A stretch of DNA of 64,000 bases from Aphrocallistes beatrix. Taxonomy: Eukaryota > Porifera > Hexactinellida > Sceptrulophora > Aphrocallistidae. The translations under genes were made by a program, and so were the position numbers. A model generated the notes under the pieces. It ran no database searches. It was not told the DNA's origin and saw nothing but the letters and a program-made list of their open reading frames with translations. This document shows positions 57,001 to 64,000 of this stretch, in pieces. The stretch spans positions 4,963,549 to 5,027,548 of the forward strand of contig OY725494.1 in assembly GCA_963281255.1 (NCBI GenBank). Direction: 5' to 3'. The stretch's first letter is position 1. Every line of letters starts with the position of its first letter.

Positions 57001-60000
57001 AGTGAGCATTTGATCTTCCCTGTGGGGGGGTACAGTGACATTTTGAGAAATGAATGTAGCCAAAAGGGCGGAGATGTAGGCATTTTGTGTAAGAAACAGT
57101 ATAAGAACTAAGGGAAAGTGAGCATTTGATCTTCCCTGTGGGGGGGTACAGTGACATTTTGAGAAATGAATGTAGCCAAAAGGGCGGAGATGTAGGCATT
57201 TTGTGTAAGAAACAGTATAAGAACTAAGGGAAAGTGAGCATTTGATCTTCCCTGTGGGGGGGTACAGTGACATTTTGAGAAATGAATGTAGCCAAAAGGG
57301 CGGAGATGTAGGCATTTTGTGTAAGAAACAGTATAAGAACTAAGGGAAAGTGAGCATTTGATCTTCCCTGTGGGGGGGTACAGTGACATTTTGAGAAATG
57401 AATGTAGCCAAAAGGGCGGAGATGTAGGCATTTTGTGTAAGAAACAGTATAAGAACTAAGGGAAAGTGAGCATTTGATCTTCCCTGTGGGGGGGTACAGT
57501 GACATTTTGAGAAATGAATGTAGCCAAAAGGGCGGAGATGTAGGCATTTTGTGTAAGAAACAGTATAAGAACTAAGGGAAAGTGAGCATTTGATCTTCCC
57601 TGTGGGGGGGTACAGTGACATTTTGAGAAATGAATGTAGCCAAAAGGGCGGAGATGTAGGCATTTTGTGTAAGAAACAGTATAAGAACTAAGGGAAAGTG
57701 AGCATTTGATCTTCCCTGTGGGGGGGTACAGTGACATTTTGAGAAATGAATGTAGCCAAAAGGGCGGAGATGTAGGCATTTTGTGTAAGAAACAGTATAA
57801 GAACTAAGGGAAAGTGAGCATTTGATCTTCCCTGTGGGGGGGTACAGTGACATTTTGAGAAATGAATGTAGCCAAAAGGGCGGAGATGTAGGCATTTTGT
57901 GTAAGAAACAGTATAAGAACTAAGGGAAAGTGAGCATTTGATCTTCCCTGTGGGGGGGTACAGTGACATTTTGAGAAATGAATGTAGCCAAAAGGGCGGA
58001 GATGTAGGCATTTTGTGTAAGAAACAGTATAAGAACTAAGGGAAAGTGAGCATTTGATCTTCCCTGTGGGGGGGTACAGTGACATTTTGAGAAATGAATG
58101 TAGCCAAAAGGGCGGAGATGTAGGCATTTTGTGTAAGAAACAGTATAAGAACTAAGGGAAAGTGAGCATTTGATCTTCCCTGTGGGGGGGTACAGTGACA
58201 TTTTGAGAAATGAATGTAGCCAAAAGGGCGGAGATGTAGGCATTTTGTGTAAGAAACAGTATAAGAACTAAGGGAAAGTGAGCATTTGATCTTCCCTGTG
58301 GGGGGGTACAGTGACATTTTGAGAAATGAATGTAGCCAAAAGGGCGGAGATGTAGGCATTTTGTGTAAGAAACAGTATAAGAACTAAGGGAAAGTGAGCA
58401 TTTGATCTTCCCTGTGGGGGGGTACAGTGACATTTTGAGAAATGAATGTAGCCAAAAGGGCGGAGATGTAGGCATTTTGTGTAAGAAACAGTATAAGAAC
58501 TAAGGGAAAGTGAGCATTTGATCTTCCCTGTGGGGGGGTACAGTGACATTTTGAGAAATGAATGTAGCCAAAAGGGCGGAGATGTAGGCATTTTGTGTAA
58601 GAAACAGTATAAGAACTAAGGGAAAGTGAGCATTTGATCTTCCCTGTGGGGGGGTACAGTGACATTTTGAGAAATGAATGTAGCCAAAAGGGCGGAGATG
58701 TAGGCATTTTGTGTAAGAAACAGTATAAGAACTAAGGGAAAGTGAGCATTTGATCTTCCCTGTGGGGGGGTACAGTGACATTTTGAGAAATGAATGTAGC
58801 CAAAAGGGCGGAGATGTAGGCATTTTGTGTAAGAAACAGTATAAGAACTAAGGGAAAGTGAGCATTTGATCTTCCCTGTGGGGGGGTACAGTGACATTTT
58901 GAGAAATGAATGTAGCCAAAAGGGCGGAGATGTAGGCATTTTGTGTAAGAAACAGTATAAGAACTAAGGGAAAGTGAGCATTTGATCTTCCCTGTGGGGG
59001 GGTACAGTGACATTTTGAGAAATGAATGTAGCCAAAAGGGCGGAGATGTAGGCATTTTGTGTAAGAAACAGTATAAGAACTAAGGGAAAGTGAGCATTTG
59101 ATCTTCCCTGTGGGGGGGTACAGTGACATTTTGAGAAATGAATGTAGCCAAAAGGGCGGAGATGTAGGCATTTTGTGTAAGAAACAGTATAAGAACTAAG
59201 GGAAAGTGAGCATTTGATCTTCCCTGTGGGGGGGTACAGTGACATTTTGAGAAATGAATGTAGCCAAAAGGGCGGAGATGTAGGCATTTTGTGTAAGAAA
59301 CAGTATAAGAACTAAGGGAAAGTGAGCATTTGATCTTCCCTGTGGGGGGGTACAGTGACATTTTGAGAAATGAATGTAGCCAAAAGGGCGGAGATGTAGG
59401 CATTTTGTGTAAGAAACAGTATAAGAACTAAGGGAAAGTGAGCATTTGATCTTCCCTGTGGGGGGGTACAGTGACATTTTGAGAAATGAATGTAGCCAAA
59501 AGGGCGGAGATGTAGGCATTTTGTGTAAGAAACAGTATAAGAACTAAGGGAAAGTGAGCATTTGATCTTCCCTGTGGGGGGGTACAGTGACATTTTGAGA
59601 AATGAATGTAGCCAAAAGGGCGGAGATGTAGGCATTTTGTGTAAGAAACAGTATAAGAACTAAGGGAAAGTGAGCATTTGATCTTCCCTGTGGGGGGGTA
59701 CAGTGACATTTTGAGAAATGAATGTAGCCAAAAGGGCGGAGATGTAGGCATTTTGTGTAAGAAACAGTATAAGAACTAAGGGAAAGTGAGCATTTGATCT
59801 TCCCTGTGGGGGGGTACAGTGACATTTTGAGAAATGAATGTAGCCAAAAGGGCGGAGATGTAGGCATTTTGTGTAAGAAACAGTATAAGAACTAAGGGAA
59901 AGTGAGCATTTGATCTTCCCTGTGGGGGGGTACAGTGACATTTTGAGAAATGAATGTAGCCAAAAGGGCGGAGATGTAGGCATTTTGTGTAAGAAACAGT

Positions 60001-63000
60001 ATAAGAACTAAGGGAAAGTGAGCATTTGATCTTCCCTGTGGGGGGGTACAGTGACATTTTGAGAAATGAATGTAGCCAAAAGGGCGGAGATGTAGGCATT
60101 TTGTGTAAGAAACAGTATAAGAACTAAGGGAAAGTGAGCATTTGATCTTCCCTGTGGGGGGGTACAGTGACATTTTGAGAAATGAATGTAGCCAAAAGGG
60201 CGGAGATGTAGGCATTTTGTGTAAGAAACAGTATAAGAACTAAGGGAAAGTGAGCATTTGATCTTCCCTGTGGGGGGGTACAGTGACATTTTGAGAAATG
60301 AATGTAGCCAAAAGGGCGGAGATGTAGGCATTTTGTGTAAGAAACAGTATAAGAACTAAGGGAAAGTGAGCATTTGATCTTCCCTGTGGGGGGGTACAGT
60401 GACATTTTGAGAAATGAATGTAGCCAAAAGGGCGGAGATGTAGGCATTTTGTGTAAGAAACAGTATAAGAACTAAGGGAAAGTGAGCATTTGATCTTCCC
60501 TGTGGGGGGGTACAGTGACATTTTGAGAAATGAATGTAGCCAAAAGGGCGGAGATGTAGGCATTTTGTGTAAGAAACAGTATAAGAACTAAGGGAAAGTG
60601 AGCATTTGATCTTCCCTGTGGGGGGGTACAGTGACATTTTGAGAAATGAATGTAGCCAAAAGGGCGGAGATGTAGGCATTTTGTGTAAGAAACAGTATAA
60701 GAACTAAGGGAAAGTGAGCATTTGATCTTCCCTGTGGGGGGTACAGTGACATTTTGAGAAATGAATGTAGCCAAAAGGGCGGAGATGTAGGCATTTTGTG
60801 TAAGAAACAGTATAAGAACTAAGGGAAAGTGAGCATTTGATCTTCCCTGTGGGGGGGTACAGTGACATTTTGAGAAATGAATGTAGCCAAAAGGGCGGAG
60901 ATGTAGGCATTTTGTGTAAGAAACAGTATAAGAACTAAGGGAAAGTGAGCATTTGATCTTCCCTGTGGGGGGTACAGTGACATTTTGAGAAATGAATGTA
61001 GCCAAAAGGGCGGAGATGTAGGCATTTTGTGTAAGAAACAGTATAAGAACTAAGGGAAAGTGAGCATTTGATCTTCCCTGTGGGGGGGTACAGTGACATT
61101 TTGAGAAATGAATGTAGCCAAAAGGGCGGAGATGTAGGCATTTTGTGTAAGAAACAGTATAAGAACTAAGGGAAAGTGAGCATTTGATCTTCCCTGTGGG
61201 GGGGTACAGTGACATTTTGAGAAATGAATGTAGCCAAAAGGGCGGAGATGTAGGCATTTTGTGTAAGAAACAGTATAAGAACTAAGGGAAAGTGAGCATT
61301 TGATCTTCCCTGTGGGGGGGTACAGTGACATTTTGAGAAATGAATGTAGCCAAAAGGGCGGAGATGTAGGCATTTTGTGTAAGAAACAGTATAAGAACTA
61401 AGGAAAGTGAGCATTTGATCTTCCCTGTGGGGGGGTACAGTGACATTTTGAGAAATGAATGTAGCCAAAAGGGCGGAGATGTAGGCATTTTGTGTAAGAA
61501 ACAGTATAAGAACTAAGGGAAAGTGAGCATTTGATCTTCCCTGTGGGGGGGTACAGTGACATTTTGAGAAATGAATGTAGCCAAAAGGGCGGAGATGTAG
61601 GCATTTTGTGTAAGAAACAGTATAAGAACTAAGGGAAAGTGAGCATTTGATCTTCCTGTGGGGGGGTACAGTGACATTTTGAGAAATGAATGTAGCCAAA
61701 AGGGCGGAGATGTAGGCATTTTGTGTAAGAAACAGTATAAGAACTAAGGGAAAGTGAGCATTTGATCTTCCCTGTGGGGGGGTACAGTGACATTTTGAGA
61801 AATGAATGTAGCCAAAAGGGCGGAGATGTAGGCATTTTGTGTAAGAAACAGTATAAGAACTAAGGGAAAGTGAGCATTTGATCTTCCCTGTGGGGGGGTA
61901 CAGTGACATTTTGAGAAATGAATGTAGCCAAAAGGGCGGAGATGTAGGCATTTTGTGTAAGAAACAGTATAAGAACTAAGGGAAAGTGAGCATTTGATCT
62001 TCCCTGTGGGGGGTACAGTGACATTTTGAGAAATGAATGTAGCCAAAAGGGCGGAGATGTAGGCATTTTGTGTAAGAAACAGTATAAGAACTAAGGGAAA
62101 GTGAGCATTTGATCTTCCCTGTGGGGGGGTACAGTGACATTTGAGAAATGAATGTAGCCAAAAGGGCGGAGATGTAGGCATTTTGTGTAAGAAACAGTAT
62201 AAGAACTAAGGGAAAGTGAGCATTTGATCTTCCCTGTGGGGGGGTACAGTGACATTTTGAGAAATGAATGTAGCCAAAAGGGCGGAGATGTAGGCATTTT
62301 GTGTAAGAAACAGTATAAGAACTAAGGGAAAGTGAGCATTTGATCTTCCCTGTGGGGGGTACAGTGACATTTTGAGAAATGAATGTAGCCAAAAGGGCGG
62401 AGATGTAGGCATTTTGTGTAAGAAACAGTATAAGAACTAAGGGAAAGTGAGCATTTGATCTTCCCTGTGGGGGGGTACAGTGACATTTTGAGAAATGAAT
62501 GTAGCAATGTAGCCAAAAGGGCGGAGATGTAGGCATTTTGTGTAAGAAACAGTATAAGAACTAAGGGAAAGTGAGCATTTGATCTTCCCTGTGGGGGGGT
62601 ACAGTGACATTTTGAAATGAATGTAGCCAAAAGGGCGGAGATGTAGGCATTTTGTGTAAGAAACAGTATAAGAACTAAGGGAAAGTGAGCATTTGATCTT
62701 CCCTGTGGGGGGGTACAGTGACATTTTGAGAAATGAATGTAGCCAAAAGGGCGGAGATGTAGGCATTTTGTGTAAGAAACAGTATAAGAACTAAGGGAAA
62801 GTGAGCATTTGATCTTCCCTGTGGGGGGGTACAGTGACATTTTGAGAAATGAATGTAGCCAAAAGGGCGGAGATGTAGGCATTTTGTGTAAGAAACAGTA
62901 TAAGAACTAAGGGAAAGTGAGCATTTGATCTTCCCTGTGGGGGGGTACAGTGACATTTTGAGAAATGAATGTAGCCAAAAGGGCGGAGATGTAGGCATTT

Positions 63001-64000
63001 TGTGTAAGAAACAGTATAAGAACTAAGGGAAAGTGAGCATTTGATCTTCCCTGTGGGGGGGTACAGTGACATTTTGAGAAATGAATGTAGCCAAAAGGGC
63101 GGAGATGTAGGCATTTTGTGTAAGAAACAGTATAAGAACTAAGGGAAAGTGAGCATTTGATCTTCCCTGTGGGGGGGTACAGTGACATTTTGAGAAATGA
63201 ATGTAGCCAAAAGGGCGGAGATGTAGGCATTTTGTGTAAGAAACAGTATAAGAACTAAGGGAAAGTGAGCATTTGATCTTCCCTGTGGGGGGTACAGTGA
63301 CATTTTGAGAAATGAATGTAGCCAAAAGGCGGAGATGTAGGCATTTTGTGTAAGAAACAGTATAAGAACTAAGGGAAAGTGAGCATTTGATCTTCCCTGT
63401 GGGGGGGTACAGTGACATTTGAGAAATGAATGTAGCCAAAAGGGCGGAGATGTAGGCATTTTGTGTAAGAAACAGTATAAGAACTAAGGGAAAGTGAGCA
63501 TTTGATCTTCCCTGTGGGGGGGTACAGTGACATTTTGAGAAATGAATGTAGCAAAAGGGCGGAGATGTAGGCATTTTGTGTAAGAAACAGTATAAGAACT
63601 AAGGGAAAGTGAGCATTTGATCTTCCCTGTGGGGGGGTACAGTGACATTTTGAGAAATGAATGTAGCCAAAAGGGCGGAGATGTAGGCATTTTGTGTAAG
63701 AAACAGTATAAGAACTAAGGGAAAGTGAGCATTTGATCTTCCCTGTGGGGGGGTACAGTGACATTTTGAGAAATGAATTGTAGCCAAAAGGGCGGAGATG
63801 TAGCATTTTGTGTAAGAAACAGTATAAGAACTAAGGGAAAGTGAGCATTGATCTTCCCTGTGGGGGGGTACAGTGACATTTTGAGAAATGAATGTAGCCA
63901 AAAGGTCGGAGATGTAGGCATTTTGTGTAAGAAACAGTATAAGAACTAAGGGAAAGTGAGCATTTGATCTTCCCTGTGGGGGGGGTACAGTGACAATTTG
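54012..64000. repeat. 116-bp satellite array, about 86 copies, open at the right edge
   Basis: Unit of 116 bp with landmarks AAGGGAAAGTGAGCATTTGA, GTGGGGGGGTACAGTGACAT and AAAAGGGCGGAGATGTAGG. The first one to two units (54012-54195) are diverged. From there to about 60736 the copies look identical. Beyond that, scattered indels appear. 116 is not a multiple of 3, so every frame closes within one to three units. The regularly spaced 107-codon open frames are a by-product and not genes. Confidence 0.97.

Noticed and set aside
54208..63921. Dozens of overlapping minus-strand frames of 68-261 codons
   Set aside because: They repeat every 116 bp with the satellite, have no domain, and longer ones arise only where indels happen to join frames.

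Overview
This is a stretch of a nuclear animal genome. It has multi-exon genes with short introns (mostly about 50-400 bp), GT-AG splice sites, a tRNA gene without encoded CCA, many short DNA transposons and long tandem arrays. The genes are animal signalling and cytoskeletal families: a three-CH-domain filamin of the Jitterbug type, Numb, a mixed-lineage-type MAP3K, FBXL20/FBXL2 and a PLEKHG-type RhoGEF. The three-CH filamin and compact introns point to an invertebrate, but the species cannot be named from the sequence.

1-18 kb is a repeat-rich, AT-rich, gene-poor flank. It holds four small intronless relatives of Maf bZIP proteins (720-1058 +, 3463-3822 +, 5343-5708 -, 15214-15591 -). All four keep the Maf extended homology region and leucine-zipper spacing, but the DNA-contact core of the basic region is rewritten. 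It also holds two paralogous N-terminal-anchor membrane proteins. One is intact with a Thr/Gln-rich ectodomain (8058-8963). The other is broken by an 1,100-bp nested MITE insertion and followed by a 1.7-kb array coding Ser/Asp/Glu repeats (11386-14580). A 20-bp tandem array lies at 1.78-2.86 kb.

18-52 kb is gene-dense. Five genes lie head-to-tail on the minus strand; from right to left they are RhoGEF (51.6-45.9 kb), FBXL20-like (45.6-42.2), MLK-like kinase (40.9-35.3), Numb (32.7-29.8) and Jitterbug-type filamin (29.4-18.2). For the last four I could join every exon in a continuous reading frame, giving 485, 800, 339 and 2,085 residues; the RhoGEF lacks its 5' exon(s). A small plus-strand gene for a Shisa-like Cys-rich membrane protein (34.0-35.1 kb, 148 aa) converges on the kinase gene. 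Introns carry hAT-type, Tc1/pogo-type and foldback MITEs with visible terminal repeats and target duplications.

52-64 kb starts with tRNA-Thr(UGU), then a 1.03-kb GATCC-rich foldback element, then a 116-bp satellite that runs off the right edge (about 86 copies). The satellite is identical copy to copy until about 60.7 kb and then collects almost only indels. No protein is credible in the satellite.

The genes do not form one operon-like system. Numb (endocytosis and cell fate), the filamin and RhoGEF (actin) and the MLK (JNK pathway) are cell-architecture and signalling genes that happen to be neighbours. The least ordinary content is the Maf-like family with its altered basic region.
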